Shown here: positions 23,664 to 33,447 of the stretch, piece by piece
How the letters are laid out: the number at the start of each line of letters is the position of its first letter
Position numbering within the stretch: the first letter of the stretch is position 1
Source: Nitrospirales bacterium
GTDB lineage: Bacteria > Nitrospirota > Nitrospiria > Nitrospirales > UBA8639
NCBI GenBank assembly: GCA_029261295.1
Contig: JAJDBP010000037.1
Location: 1 to 47,671, forward strand
Direction of reading: 5' to 3'
DNA: 47,671 nt
Program-made: the position numbers and the translations under genes
Notes under the pieces: generated by a model
Told to the model about the DNA's origin: nothing
Database searches by the model: none
Seen by the model: the letters and a program-made list of their open reading frames with translations, nothing else

Positions 23664-24701
23664 TTAGGTTGAGTAGGTTAGTTTGGTATCGGAAGAGGAA
23701 CAAGGCTCAACTTCTCCCATCACCCATCCAGCCATCCCCTGCCCTTGAATGATTTCTATAATTTTAGCGGCTTCATCAGAAGGGGCCACAATGACTAAGC
23801 CTATACCCATATTAAAGACCTTAAACATTTCTTCTTGATCTATTTTACCTGCTTGCTGAATAACGGCAAAAACGGGTGAAGGATCCCAACTGTTGCGAGC
23901 AATGACGACACCGCAATCTTCTGGAAGGATACGCGGCAGGTTTCCGGTAATGCCTCCACCAGTGATATGAGCGAGTCCATGCAACCGACTCTGGCCCAAT
24001 AAGGCCTTCACCAGTTTGACATAAATTGTGGTTGGCCGAAGCAAGGCTTCTCCGAGTAATTCTGATAACTCCGGCACCTGGGCTTCAGGAGTCCAGCCTT
24101 GCTCTTCAAACAACACACGCCGCGCCAGCGAATAGCCATTACTATGCAGGCCGCTTGAGGCCACGCCAATCACCACATCTCTTGGCTGAATTTTTTCTTT
24201 TCCTAACATTTCTGATCGTTCGACCACTCCAACGGCAAAACCAGCCAGATCATATTCTGCCTCAGGGTAACAAGACGGCATTTCCGCGGTTTCACCACCA
24301 ATGAGTGCACATTCCGCCTGCCGGCAACCTTCGGCTATCCCTTGAACAATGGCTTCGGCTACATCGATTTCCAAATGCCCGGTTGCTAAATAATCTAAGA
24401 AAAATAGTGGTTCTGCCCCACTCACCAGAATGTCGTTGACACACATGGCGACCAAATCAATTCCAATCGTGTCGTGGCGATTCATCATCCTGGCCAGCTT
24501 CACTTTGGTCCCTACCCCATCGGTTCCAGAAACAAGAATGGGCTCACGATATTTTTCAGAAGGAAATCGAAACAGGCCGCCAAAGCCTCCTAAATCGCCC
24601 ATGACTTCAGGTCGAAACGTGGAACGCACTAACGGACCAATTCGTTTCACAAATTCGTCGCCTCGTTGAATATCGACACCGGCTTCGCGATAGGTCGTCA
24701 T
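23664..24701 (-). CDS. purM: Phosphoribosylformylglycinamidine cyclo-ligase (AIR synthetase)
   Basis: A 345-residue enzyme that closes the imidazole ring using ATP, forming AIR in purine synthesis. Signatures are T-Y-R-E-A-G-V-D-I at the N-terminus, L-V-S-G-T-D-G-V-G-T-K-V-K-L-A, D-L-V-A-M-C-V-N-D-I-L-V-S-G-A-E-P-L-F-F-L-D-Y and G-L-H-S-N-G-Y-S-L-A-R. The length is typical. AAGGA precedes the ATG. It sits 13 nt after rlmD and 12 nt before purN, so all three are co-transcribed. Confidence 0.97.
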   Translation of the reverse strand: MTTYREAGVDIQRGDEFVKRIGPLVRSTFRPEVMGDLGGFGGLFRFPSEKYREPILVSGTDGVGTKVKLARMMNRHDTIGIDLVAMCVNDILVSGAEPLFFLDYLATGHLEIDVAEAIVQGIAEGCRQAECALIGGETAEMPSCYPEAEYDLAGFAVGVVERSEMLGKEKIQPRDVVIGVASSGLHSNGYSLARRVLFEEQGWTPEAQVPELSELLGEALLRPTTIYVKLVKALLGQSRLHGLAHITGGGITGNLPRILPEDCGVVIARNSWDPSPVFAVIQQAGKIDQEEMFKVFNMGIGLVIVAPSDEAAKIIEIIQGQGMAGWVMGEVEPCSSSDTKLTYST

Positions 24702-24714
24702 GTTCTTTTCCTTG

Positions 24715-26124
24715 TCATGAATCGATCGTTTTCACAGTTGGAGCCAGACCCAGTTCTACTAATGTTTCAAGATGGGCGGTCTGAGGAAACATATCAAAGG
24801 GTTGTATGCTCCGAATCTCATAGCCTTTTTCACATAACGATTTCATATCTCTCGCCAAGGATGGCGCATCGCAAGAAAGATAGAGCACATGCGGTACGCG
24901 CAACACACCCAATTGGTCGATAATTTTTGGGTTGAGCCCCGCACGCGGAGGATCCAGAAGGATAACATCGTATGCTCCGGATTGCACCGTCATGAGATAG
25001 GATTCGACGGAACTGATTTTCACCCGACACCCGGCAATGTTGTTGACTTGGATCGATTCGCGAGCATCATGAATGGCAAATGGATTCCCTTCGACACACG
25101 TCACTTGCGCACCCTGATTCGCGAGGGTGAGACCTAATGGGCCCGTTCCAGCATACAACTCTAGCACTCGTTTGCCCTTCAGAACTCCAAGCCGTTCCAC
25201 CACGGTCTTTCCTAATAATTGAAACACGTCCCAGTTCGCCTGCATGAATGATCGATAGCTCACCTTGAGACGCAATCCTCCAAAGGCTTCCCATAGATGA
25301 TCCACCCCTCGCACAATGGGCTCTTGCCGGACCCGCCGCCTCGAATCATGTTCTGATGGATCCACACGTTCATAGATCCACCCCTTGATGTTCGATATCT
25401 CCGCACACGCATTCATCAGACGCGCGACATGCTCTTTGGTTTGAGCTCGGCCACGGAAGACCAACAAACCTCCCTTATCCAACTGAGACCATCGGATTTC
25501 TACACTTTCTAAATTCATCCCATCCATACCCAAGGCGCCAAGCCCAGTCCGGACACCATCAATCACCGCTCGAAATCCTTCGTCCACCAGGAAACACGTA
25601 TCAACCGGCAACAGTTGTTGAGTCCCAGATTCAAAAAATCCCAGAAATACTCCGTCACGTCCTTCACCGATTCCCATACGTAGGACCTGCCGATAGCCAT
25701 ATGGCCCAGGAGAAGGGATCACGGGAGAAATCGGAATATCGGACATTTTCCCAATTCGACAGAGGGTATCTCCTAGAATCAACCGTTTTTGAGAACATTG
25801 TTCTTCGTACTGCACATGTTGCAGCTGGCATCCTCCGCATCGCCCAACGACAGGACAGATCGGGACCACCCGGCTGTCAGCAGGCTCTTGAACCTTGAGC
25901 ACTTTTCCTTGGGTCACGCCTTTTCGTCGACGGAGGATCTCGGCTTCAATGGTTTCCCCAGGAATGGCCCCCTCACATAACACCACTTGGCCATTCAAGC
26001 GACCGAGGCCAAACCCGCCAGCCACTAATTTTTCAATGTGGAGGAGATGCGACGATCCTGGAGGCAATGATTCAGGGGGAAATGTAGGTTTGCTTGTTTT
26101 AATGTTCAGGTCGAAGTTCGACAT
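24715..26124 (-). CDS. rlmD: 23S rRNA (uracil) methyltransferase of the RlmD/TrmA family
   Basis: A 469-residue protein: an N-terminal TRAM domain (about 22-80), then an iron-sulfur cysteine set C90-x5-C96-x2-C99 with another Cys further on, and a C-terminal SAM-dependent methyltransferase fold (L-E-L-Y-A-G-T-G-P-L-G-L-T-L-A, L-L-D-P-P-R-A-G-L). L-Y-L-S-C-D-A-P-S-L-A-R-D holds the catalytic cysteine. It methylates a uridine to m5U; whether in 23S rRNA (RlmD/RlmCD) or tRNA is not certain from sequence. I choose the ATG at 26124, which overlaps ntrX by 26 nt; a TTG at 26163 would add 13 residues. Confidence 0.88.
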   Translation of the reverse strand: MSNFDLNIKTSKPTFPPESLPPGSSHLLHIEKLVAGGFGLGRLNGQVVLCEGAIPGETIEAEILRRRKGVTQGKVLKVQEPADSRVVPICPVVGRCGGCQLQHVQYEEQCSQKRLILGDTLCRIGKMSDIPISPVIPSPGPYGYRQVLRMGIGEGRDGVFLGFFESGTQQLLPVDTCFLVDEGFRAVIDGVRTGLGALGMDGMNLESVEIRWSQLDKGGLLVFRGRAQTKEHVARLMNACAEISNIKGWIYERVDPSEHDSRRRVRQEPIVRGVDHLWEAFGGLRLKVSYRSFMQANWDVFQLLGKTVVERLGVLKGKRVLELYAGTGPLGLTLANQGAQVTCVEGNPFAIHDARESIQVNNIAGCRVKISSVESYLMTVQSGAYDVILLDPPRAGLNPKIIDQLGVLRVPHVLYLSCDAPSLARDMKSLCEKGYEIRSIQPFDMFPQTAHLETLVELGLAPTVKTIDS

Positions 26125-27472
26125 TAAGAAGTTTAATCTTTCGGTGTAAATGACTCCGCTCAATTTTTAATTCATCCGCGGTTTTTGACACATTCCAATT
26201 ATTCTCTCTGAGCTTTTGGGAAATCACTTCTCGCTCGAACACATTTCTCGCTTCGCGAAGTGAATCGTAGTTCGTGCCGACAGAAAGTGCTGGAACGCCA
26301 GTTGGGGCTCGAACTTGTAGAAACATTTCGACATCCGGCCCATCAATCATAGATTTCGGCACCATGATTAATAATCGCTCGATCAGGTTTCGAAGTTCTC
26401 GAATATTTCCTGGCCAATCATGACGTTGTAACGCTTCAAGACCTTGGGAATTAAACTCTTTGGGCTTCATCCCCTGTTCTTCAGAATGCATTTTTAGAAA
26501 ATGTAGAGCCAACTCCGGCACATCGTCCCGTCGTTCTTTTAAAGTTGGCACAAGAATAGGTAAAACATTGAGGCGATAATAGAGATCTTCTCTGAAGGTT
26601 CCCTTGACGATTTCATCAGCCAAATCTTTATTCGAGGCGGCAATGACACGGACTTGAACATTCAAGAGCTTCGTCCCACCCACTCGTGTAAATTGCTGCT
26701 CTTGTAGCACACGCAAGACTTTGGCTTGGGTAGCCAGACTCATGTCACCAATTTCATCCAAAAATAAGGTCCCACCATCTGCCAATTCAAATTTCCCTCG
26801 TTTCATTGAAATGGCCCCGCTAAACGCTCCCTTTTCATGACCGAATAATTCACTTTCAATCAAGGTTTCAGGAATAGCGGCGCAATTAATCTCCACAAAC
26901 GGCCGATTGTGCCGAGGGCTTTGTAAGTGAATCGCGCGAGCCACCAATTCTTTCCCTGTCCCATTGGCCCCGGAAATTAAGACCCGACTATTGGCGGGAG
27001 CGGCCATCGAGATCATCTCTCGAAGTCGATTCATAGTCGGAGAGGATCCCACTAACTCAAATCGTCGTTCAACCTGGATGCGAAGATTGAGATTCTCTTC
27101 TTCCAATTTCCTTTGGTGCAAAGCATTCCGCACCAATATGGTCACTTTTTCTAGATCTAATGGTTTTTCTAAATAATCATACGCCCCTAATTTTGTGGAT
27201 TTCACAGCGGTTTCAATGGAACCATGCCCAGACATCATGACCACAAGAATGCCCGGGAACTGGGACCGCAACCGTTTTAAGGTCTCCAGGCCGTCCATTT
27301 CAGGCATCCAAATATCTAAGATCACCAAATCGGGCGATTCAGCTCGAACGACCTTCAATCCTTCGATACCACTTGTGGCGACACTCACCTGGTACCCTTC
27401 ATCTTCAAGGATACTACTCAGCGAATTTAAAATGGCTGGTTCATCATCAACGATACAGATTGTTTCTGCCAC
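26099..27472 (-). CDS. ntrX: NtrX-like sigma-54-dependent response regulator
   Basis: A 457-residue activator. The receiver (1-120) has D53 as phospho-acceptor and K103. The AAA+ domain (about 140-370) has Walker A G168-A-N-G-T-G-K-E, the sigma-54 contact loop G215-A-F-S-G-A, and Walker B G-G-T-L-F-L-D-E. A Fis-type HTH closes the protein (N-N-W-N-V-S-K-T-A-D-E-L-K-I). The contact loop has Ser where most enhancer-binding proteins have Thr. The start is GTG with GGAGGAGG upstream. It follows ntrY by 86 nt; the pair fits the NtrY/NtrX system for nitrogen or redox control. The target genes are not visible here. Confidence 0.9.
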   Translation of the reverse strand: MAETICIVDDEPAILNSLSSILEDEGYQVSVATSGIEGLKVVRAESPDLVILDIWMPEMDGLETLKRLRSQFPGILVVMMSGHGSIETAVKSTKLGAYDYLEKPLDLEKVTILVRNALHQRKLEEENLNLRIQVERRFELVGSSPTMNRLREMISMAAPANSRVLISGANGTGKELVARAIHLQSPRHNRPFVEINCAAIPETLIESELFGHEKGAFSGAISMKRGKFELADGGTLFLDEIGDMSLATQAKVLRVLQEQQFTRVGGTKLLNVQVRVIAASNKDLADEIVKGTFREDLYYRLNVLPILVPTLKERRDDVPELALHFLKMHSEEQGMKPKEFNSQGLEALQRHDWPGNIRELRNLIERLLIMVPKSMIDGPDVEMFLQVRAPTGVPALSVGTNYDSLREARNVFEREVISQKLRENNWNVSKTADELKIERSHLHRKIKLLNVELRPEH

Positions 27473-27558
27473 TAAGCCTCCTCCACCAGGGATGTCACTG
27501 TTATCCGCCTATAAAACCACATACTGGTTCTACGATTGCCAGAAAAATTCTGTCTTTC

Positions 27559-29889
27559 TCACAATGGTAAATCGAACCGAAATACCGCACCTTGTGGATG
27601 ATTATTTTCTGCATGGATCGTCCCATTGTGGTCGGAAACAATTCGATGCACAATAGCCAATCCTAACCCAGTTCCCGTGCGCTTCTTGGAAAAATAGGGA
27701 ACAAATAATTTCTCTTGGTCCTCTGAGGGAATTCCAATACCATCATCAGCAACACGGACAATAGCCCGATGCCGCCGCCAATCAGCCTCCGTGGTCACCC
27801 ACACATGGCCCTGATCATTACTCGCTTGAATCGCATTATCAAATAAATTCACAAACACTCGGCGCATCTGTTCAGGATCACAATTCAGATCTGGCAATCC
27901 CTCATCCAGTGTAAGAACAAATTTCACATCCCGATGTGCTCCCGTATACAGAGAAACGACTTTTTGGATAATGTCATGCAACGATAGTCGTGACATCTGA
28001 GGCAACGGCATTCGTGCATATTTTGAAAACTCATCCACCATACCCTTTAAACTTGTGACTTCGTTAATGATGACACCGGTCGCTTGCTCAAAGATTTCTT
28101 CAAAGTCTGGAGATTTTTCATTAAACTTCTTCCGCAATCTCTGGGCAGATAATTGTATCGGAGTCAACGGATTTTTAATTTCGTGAGCAATACGTTGCGC
28201 CACTTCCTGCCAAGCCGCTGTTTTTTGCGCCTTAATAAATTCCGTTCGATCTTCAAAGACAAACACAAATCCGAGATCATGGCCAGCTTCGTTTTGCATT
28301 CTGGAAATACTGAGGCCTAACGTCAAGGGTCGTCCATTGGGTGTTTCCATCTGTCCTTCCAGAGACAAACTATCTGTTTGCTCCACTAACATTTGGTCAT
28401 AGGCCTTCTGAAACAAACCCATACTAAATTGTTTAAAGGCATCATAGACAGGTCGACCGCGCAATTCTTCCCCTTGAACCCCGAGAATACGCTCCCCAGA
28501 TGGATTAAACCTCGTCACCAATCCGGCCATATCAACAGATAACACGCCAGCAGCAATTGTTTCGACCACCGCTTCTGTATAGGCTCGCCGTTGATCTATT
28601 TCAACATTTGACTGAAGCAACGACAAATTCATTTCTTCTAACCGAGATTTATTGGTACGTAAGTCCGTGGTCATTCGATTAAAAGATTGCACCAAGATTC
28701 CAATTTCATCTGTCGCCTTCACATCAATCTTAATATCCAAATTACCTTTAGCGATGGCCTCAGTTCCTTCGGCCAATCGTTGAATGGGCACAGTGATCCC
28801 TCGAGCCACATAAAACCCAAACCAGGTCGCTCCAAATAAAATGAGCAAGGTGACGACCGCCACGAACAAATACGCCCCTCCCTTAATGGGATTTTTCATG
28901 GATTTAATCTGAGTATATTCTTCAAATTGTTTGGTAATCGCATCCATCTTTCGCAATAACGTTTCAGGCACATATGAGGACACGACCACGACGCCTCGCA
29001 CCTGATCGGTACTACCATTGCCCATAATGGGGGCAGCCGCACGGATCAACCTTCCCACTGGCGCTTCTTGCGCCGAGGCTTGGGGCAACCCTCGATCTAA
29101 CACCTGCAACACCAACTGCCCCACAGGAAGACTCAACACGGCATCAGAGAGCTGGGGATCCATCCTCCGTGCTAACGTTTCCATTTTCGGTGAAAACACC
29201 TCGACCCCCGCCAAGTGATATTCGTGCTGCATGCGAGCGAGCATAGACTTGAGTAATTCTCGATGTTCGGGTTTTAAGATATCCTCTCGAAAAATTTCTT
29301 TACTAATGACTCGAGCCGTATCTGAAGCCAACACTTCCCGGTCTTCCTGATACAAATGAGCGACATCCTCTGAATCTCTCAAGACATGCATCACCTGATC
29401 ACTAAACCACACGTCGATGACTTCACTAATCACCCCACTGGCGACCAATGCCAACAGAACGGTAGGAATGAGGGCAAACCCAATAAAGGCTGCGACTAAT
29501 TTTGAGCGAAACCCTGATCCTAATAAACGATTGCGTCTTTCAAAAAATGCTCTGATTAAATTTCGAGAAAGCAAGAGCGTTAGAGCCACCAAGCCGACGC
29601 TATCCAAGTACACCAGAAAAAGCACTAACGCGTAGCTGGGGCTGGGGAGAATGGAATCAGGCAGGAGCGGGCCGGAAAGCCCATACCGGGCATAATAGAA
29701 CGTTAAGGCCAAACATGGCAGGAGCAAGACTAAGACGATCCAAACCGGGGTGTAATGCCGCCGTCTCCGCTTAATGGCTGCTTCATTTAATTGAGGGCCA
29801 GAAACGGGTGGCTCCTCCGGGGAAGGGGACCGAGGAAATTTCCGAGATTCGGGGAGGTGTTCAGAAATGAGGTTCACTGGACGAGTCAT
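27559..29889 (-). CDS. ntrY: NtrY-like membrane histidine kinase
   Basis: A 776-residue sensor. Hydrophobic segments lie near 46-68, 85-112, 130-158 and about 330-355, enclosing an extracytoplasmic part of about 170 residues. A HAMP domain follows (R-G-I-T-V-P-I-Q-R-L-A-E-G), then PAS (about 440-540), HisKA with H569 in I-A-H-E-I-K-N-P-L-T-P-I-Q-L-S, and the ATPase (D-N-A-I-Q-A-S, D-D-G-I-G-I, G-T-G-L-G-L-A-I). This order is that of NtrY. It is first of a minus-strand run with ntrX, rlmD, purM and purN. The signal is not evident. Confidence 0.9.
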   Translation of the reverse strand: MTRPVNLISEHLPESRKFPRSPSPEEPPVSGPQLNEAAIKRRRRHYTPVWIVLVLLLPCLALTFYYARYGLSGPLLPDSILPSPSYALVLFLVYLDSVGLVALTLLLSRNLIRAFFERRNRLLGSGFRSKLVAAFIGFALIPTVLLALVASGVISEVIDVWFSDQVMHVLRDSEDVAHLYQEDREVLASDTARVISKEIFREDILKPEHRELLKSMLARMQHEYHLAGVEVFSPKMETLARRMDPQLSDAVLSLPVGQLVLQVLDRGLPQASAQEAPVGRLIRAAAPIMGNGSTDQVRGVVVVSSYVPETLLRKMDAITKQFEEYTQIKSMKNPIKGGAYLFVAVVTLLILFGATWFGFYVARGITVPIQRLAEGTEAIAKGNLDIKIDVKATDEIGILVQSFNRMTTDLRTNKSRLEEMNLSLLQSNVEIDQRRAYTEAVVETIAAGVLSVDMAGLVTRFNPSGERILGVQGEELRGRPVYDAFKQFSMGLFQKAYDQMLVEQTDSLSLEGQMETPNGRPLTLGLSISRMQNEAGHDLGFVFVFEDRTEFIKAQKTAAWQEVAQRIAHEIKNPLTPIQLSAQRLRKKFNEKSPDFEEIFEQATGVIINEVTSLKGMVDEFSKYARMPLPQMSRLSLHDIIQKVVSLYTGAHRDVKFVLTLDEGLPDLNCDPEQMRRVFVNLFDNAIQASNDQGHVWVTTEADWRRHRAIVRVADDGIGIPSEDQEKLFVPYFSKKRTGTGLGLAIVHRIVSDHNGTIHAENNHPQGAVFRFDLPL

Positions 29890-30051
29890 AGGTCAAGATT
29901 CGTGAAAAAACTACCTAGATGAATCATTATTATCGAAGACCAGAGACTTCGCAAGCACAGGACCATTATCCTAACGGTCCCTCTCGCCAATAGCACGGTA
30001 AACCTATACGTTTAGGAGACAATGAAGAAATGGAATGATGGCGTTTACGAA

Positions 30052-30450
30052 CTAAGAAGACACACCCGAAGTGGCACTGACATATTTCATCCGCAGGGTA
30101 TACAACATATCTCCAATGACGGATGCTTCTTCCGTCGACAAATTTCCCTTAGTTTTTTCCTCAAGCATCGACAAGATATCGATTATTTCTTTGGCTTGGG
30201 GTAAATTCACTGGGGGAGAAGCTTGCTGAGGGTCCAGGGACTCCCCCATGAGCATAAGAGAGGATGTTCCAAGTGAAAAAACAAAAGAGGCAAATGTAAG
30301 CGGGGGCATTGGAATGGCGGGATCAGATGATGCAGGCGCATCTTGAGGTTCAGGGGCTTCTGAGATTTCAGGTTTTGGAACAGTCGGTTCTTCTTCCGAT
30401 GAACGCCCTCGTTTATCTCGAACGACAAACCCTTGTTCTTCTTCACTCAT
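30052..30450 (-). CDS. DUF1844 protein
   Basis: A 132-residue protein. The first 45 residues are acidic and proline-rich (linker-like); the rest fits DUF1844: F-A-S-F-V-F-S-L-G-T-S-S-L-M-L-M-G, then L-P-Q-A-K-E-I-I-D-I-L-S-M-L-E-E-K-T-K-G-N-L-S and E-E-A-S-V-I-G-D-M-L-Y-T-L-R-M-K-Y. The family is small, alpha-helical and of unknown role. AGGAGG lies 7 nt before the ATG. It is divergent from mazG. It lies upstream of ntrY in the same direction but 162 nt away. Confidence 0.8.
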   Translation of the reverse strand: MSEEEQGFVVRDKRGRSSEEEPTVPKPEISEAPEPQDAPASSDPAIPMPPLTFASFVFSLGTSSLMLMGESLDPQQASPPVNLPQAKEIIDILSMLEEKTKGNLSTEEASVIGDMLYTLRMKYVSATSGVSS

Positions 30451-30584
30451 ACCCCAACCTCCTGGTAAAGAAAAACAGTATCATTTTCAGAGGGGTGCTA
30501 TCAAGAAATGGCAGATTACAAGAGAGGAAGAAACCAGTATAATACCGTGCCAATAGGCAAACATAACCTCACCCCATTTTTTCT

Positions 30585-31505
30585 ATGCCAACACCATCAT
30601 CCAAAACTCCTTCATCTTTCCCTCAAGTTGAAAGCTCTGTCTCGAATGTGGTCGACATAATGGCCACCTTACGAGGACCAGAGGGTTGCCCATGGGACCG
30701 TGAGCAAACCACTGAATCATTGAAACCCTATCTACTGGAAGAGGTGTATGAGGTTCTTGAAGCCATTGATGCTAACGACCCAAACAGTTTAAAAGAAGAA
30801 CTGGGTGACCTTTTGCTCCAAATCCTCTTCCATAGTCAAATCGCTTCGGAAAATGGTGCATTTTCTTATCAAGACGTCAAGAAGACATTGGGAGAAAAAT
30901 TAATCCGGCGCCATCCACACGTGTTTCAAAAAGACAAGGGTCAGAATGCCACAACTTCGCAAGAAGTCTTGCAACAATGGGAAGAATTAAAACAACAAGA
31001 AAAGGCACAACAGCAAGAAACTCCATCAGTATTAGGGACGATCCCAAAAACATCTCCAGCTCTCCAACGAGCCCTTCAGGTACAAAAACGGACTTCACGA
31101 GTGGGGTTTGATTGGAAGACGATCGAACCCGTCATTGAAAAATTCAAGGAAGAACTTGATGAACTGTATGTGGCTACAACCAGCGCATCAGATGGTTCAA
31201 ATATGAACCAAAATTCATTAACGCCAAGCTCCAATGCTTCGGCTATTGAAGCCGAATTGGGGGATGTTTTATTTTCATTAGTGAATGTTTCCCGATTTCT
31301 TAAAATTAATCCTGAAGAGGCTCTTAGGAAATCAACGAACAAATTTATTGCCCGTTTTCAATATGTCGAATCTCAAGCCACGGAGCAAGGAAAACACGTG
31401 AAAGATTTCCCCCCAGAAAAGCTTGATGAATGGTGGGAAGCCGCCAAGCGTCAGGAAGTTCCCCTACTGCCGGGGGAGACATCCACGCATAAACCAAACT
31501 CATGA
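30585..31505 (+). CDS. mazG: MazG nucleoside triphosphate pyrophosphohydrolase
   Basis: A 306-residue enzyme that converts NTPs to NMP and pyrophosphate, cleaning the pool of abnormal nucleotides. The metal-binding motif E-E-V-Y-E-V-L-E-A-I-D with E-E-L-G-D-L-L-L-Q is intact in the first domain, and the second domain has E-A-E-L-G-D-V-L-F-S-L-V-N. G-C-P-W-D-R-E-Q-T marks the N-terminus. A charged insert of about 60 residues separates the two halves. No clear ribosome site precedes the ATG at 30585. Its end overlaps the next start as ATGA. Confidence 0.95.
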   Translation: MPTPSSKTPSSFPQVESSVSNVVDIMATLRGPEGCPWDREQTTESLKPYLLEEVYEVLEAIDANDPNSLKEELGDLLLQILFHSQIASENGAFSYQDVKKTLGEKLIRRHPHVFQKDKGQNATTSQEVLQQWEELKQQEKAQQQETPSVLGTIPKTSPALQRALQVQKRTSRVGFDWKTIEPVIEKFKEELDELYVATTSASDGSNMNQNSLTPSSNASAIEAELGDVLFSLVNVSRFLKINPEEALRKSTNKFIARFQYVESQATEQGKHVKDFPPEKLDEWWEAAKRQEVPLLPGETSTHKPNS

Positions 31506-32128
31506 ATGATGAAGAACCAACAGAAGGCCGCCGAGTTGGCGTTCATCCGCTCATCGTCGTCTTTGGAGTCATCTTTGGCTTGTGGCTCTTTATCACCTTA
31601 ATTATTCCCAAATCTAAAAATACGCCAAACCATGGACCGGGAGCTCAACCCAATTCGGAGGCGTCCTTACCTGGGCTGGTATCCAGTGATCTTATCCCCA
31701 GCTTCAAGGTGACTGAAACGGTCATCGGAATGAACGCGATCATCGTATTAGTCCCTTCCGCTACAACAGACAGCCAGGTGATCGCTCTTCTTCAGTCCTT
31801 CCAAAAATCCCGTATTAATGAGTCTCTCGAAGGAATACTCCCTGCCACAACCCCTGAAGACAAACTGGGAACCTTTGCTATTGCAGATATCTATATTTTT
31901 GCAGAAGAAGAATATGCCAATCAGGAATCTGCTAAATCCTTAGGCCGAGGCGCTCATGCCCCTGGTGAGTTCTATCCGAGTTCCATTCCCTATGAGGTGG
32001 CGATGGAAAAGGTTCGTGGCCACTATGCCATTGATTTATACAATAAAACTCAACCCGAACACGCCTCTATTGGGTTTGGAGAGGATGCGACTGGGGTGTA
32101 CTCGAAACGTTACCGAAGAGTCTTTTGA
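31502..32128 (+). CDS. Single-TM protein of unknown function downstream of mazG
   Basis: A 208-residue protein with one hydrophobic segment near residues 17-35 and a soluble C-terminal part. I-A-D-I-Y-I-F-A-E-E-E-Y-A-N and a C-terminal G-H-Y-A-I-D-L-Y-N region are visible. I do not recognise the family. The start overlaps the mazG stop by 4 nt (ATGA), so it is translationally coupled. The N-terminal cytoplasmic part is short and charged, suggesting most of the protein lies outside the cytoplasm. Confidence 0.65.
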   Translation: MNDEEPTEGRRVGVHPLIVVFGVIFGLWLFITLIIPKSKNTPNHGPGAQPNSEASLPGLVSSDLIPSFKVTETVIGMNAIIVLVPSATTDSQVIALLQSFQKSRINESLEGILPATTPEDKLGTFAIADIYIFAEEEYANQESAKSLGRGAHAPGEFYPSSIPYEVAMEKVRGHYAIDLYNKTQPEHASIGFGEDATGVYSKRYRRVF

Positions 32129-32200
32129 ACATTTCAAATAGCGTGACTAGAACCGTGGTTCTTGAGGAAAGAAAAGGTGAGAAATAGAATACTCGGTCGC

Positions 32201-32611
32201 TTATATGCCAAGTTTATCTTTGAGCATTTGCCGCAAGCTCGTCTTTTCGGCCTGCATCCACTGATCTAGCAAAACAAAAAGCCGCCCCGCCATATCCCCA
32301 ACAAAGGGGCCAACCATGATATCTAGTCGCTCGCTTAACTGGCCGTCAGCATCCACAATTTCTAACTTTTGATCGGCAATCGCCTTCACCAGCAATTGAT
32401 TACACCGCATTTGCTGTCCAACTGATCCGCCTGAAAATTCGAGAACGGTGTTTTTCAAATAGTCCAGCTCATGTTCAATGGAAACTTTAATTCTCACGCC
32501 TTGTGGCGTTGCCCAATCCTTACGTTGCACCGAATAATCATAGGACATTGCCGGCTCTTGCGGCTCTCGATACGGCCCCATAACATTTAAAACTTCTAAA
32601 TCAGACGGCAT
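32201..32611 (-). CDS. Conserved-looking soluble protein of unknown function
   Basis: A 136-residue acidic, mostly helical protein with no signal peptide. Recognisable pieces are S-Y-D-Y-S-V-Q-R-K-D-W and F-V-L-L-D-Q-W-M-Q. I cannot assign a family. AGGAGAAGATAAAAAGCT lies before the ATG. It is 19 nt after the rhodanese gene in the same direction, so the two are likely co-transcribed. Confidence 0.55.
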   Translation of the reverse strand: MPSDLEVLNVMGPYREPQEPAMSYDYSVQRKDWATPQGVRIKVSIEHELDYLKNTVLEFSGGSVGQQMRCNQLLVKAIADQKLEIVDADGQLSERLDIMVGPFVGDMAGRLFVLLDQWMQAEKTSLRQMLKDKLGI

Positions 32612-32630
32612 AGCTTTTTATCTTCTCCTA

Positions 32631-33281
32631 TCATGATGAAGAAATAGATGTCGACATCGTCACATCTCTCTTATGAGCAATTTTAGATTTGGAGGAAATG
32701 GTAATTAATCCCACAGCCTGGGTCCCTTCCAATGGGCCTGTCCAACCTTGCAACCCGTCCTTGATGTAATACACATTACTGAAACCATGTCGACTCAGAA
32801 AATCACATGCTAATTGGCTTCGATCCCCTCCGGAACAATACACCATCACTTTTGGAATATCGTTGGATATTACTTCTAGATAACGCTTTTCTAAATCTTC
32901 TACAGGAATAAGTATAGCACCAGGGATATGCTGCTTAGAAAATTCGGGGTTCGTGCTGACATCCAACCATAAGACCTGATCGATTGCTGGACCGTCACTT
33001 AAAATTCCTTCCGCCTCTTTGGCCATAATTTCATGATACAACCTACCTTTTCGAATCAATTCCTCTGATACGGGCTTTCCGAGAGCCAACTGGGCCATTT
33101 GAACCCGTAATGGTTCCACGGTTGATTCAATTTGACCGGAAAGAGCTTTCAGTTTTTGATCCAAAAAATATTTCTCTCGTTTGAGGTCGGAGAGGTCCTC
33201 TCGTAATCGCCAAACCCATCTCACAGCCACAAGTGCCAAGAGCAGACTTACGATACTAACGATGAGTCCCAATCCACTCAT
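32631..33281 (-). CDS. Membrane-anchored rhodanese-domain protein
   Basis: A 216-residue protein. An N-terminal hydrophobic segment (3-24) and a coiled coil (26-60) precede a rhodanese domain: L-W-L-D-V-S-T-N-P-E-F-S-K-Q-H-I-P-G-A, and active-site C149 in V-Y-C-S-G-G-D-R-S-Q-L-A. Rhodaneses move sulfur through a persulfide on this Cys. The domain begins with a helix and the length is normal. Whether the domain faces the cytoplasm or periplasm cannot be told. Confidence 0.85.
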   Translation of the reverse strand: MSGLGLIVSIVSLLLALVAVRWVWRLREDLSDLKREKYFLDQKLKALSGQIESTVEPLRVQMAQLALGKPVSEELIRKGRLYHEIMAKEAEGILSDGPAIDQVLWLDVSTNPEFSKQHIPGAILIPVEDLEKRYLEVISNDIPKVMVYCSGGDRSQLACDFLSRHGFSNVYYIKDGLQGWTGPLEGTQAVGLITISSKSKIAHKRDVTMSTSISSS

Positions 33282-33349
33282 TTCAACTATATATTATAGA
33301 GAGAAATTAAAAACCACCGAGAAGAGTAAAATTACAGCGGGAAGTTGAA

Positions 33350-33427
<78 letters not shown>

Positions 33428-33447
33428 ATCATCCTTGGCTCAATGTA

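Noticed and set aside
26125-26163. TTG start adding 13 residues to the RlmD-like protein
   Set aside because: It would extend the overlap with ntrX to 65 nt and has no ribosome site; ATG at 26124 fits the family better.
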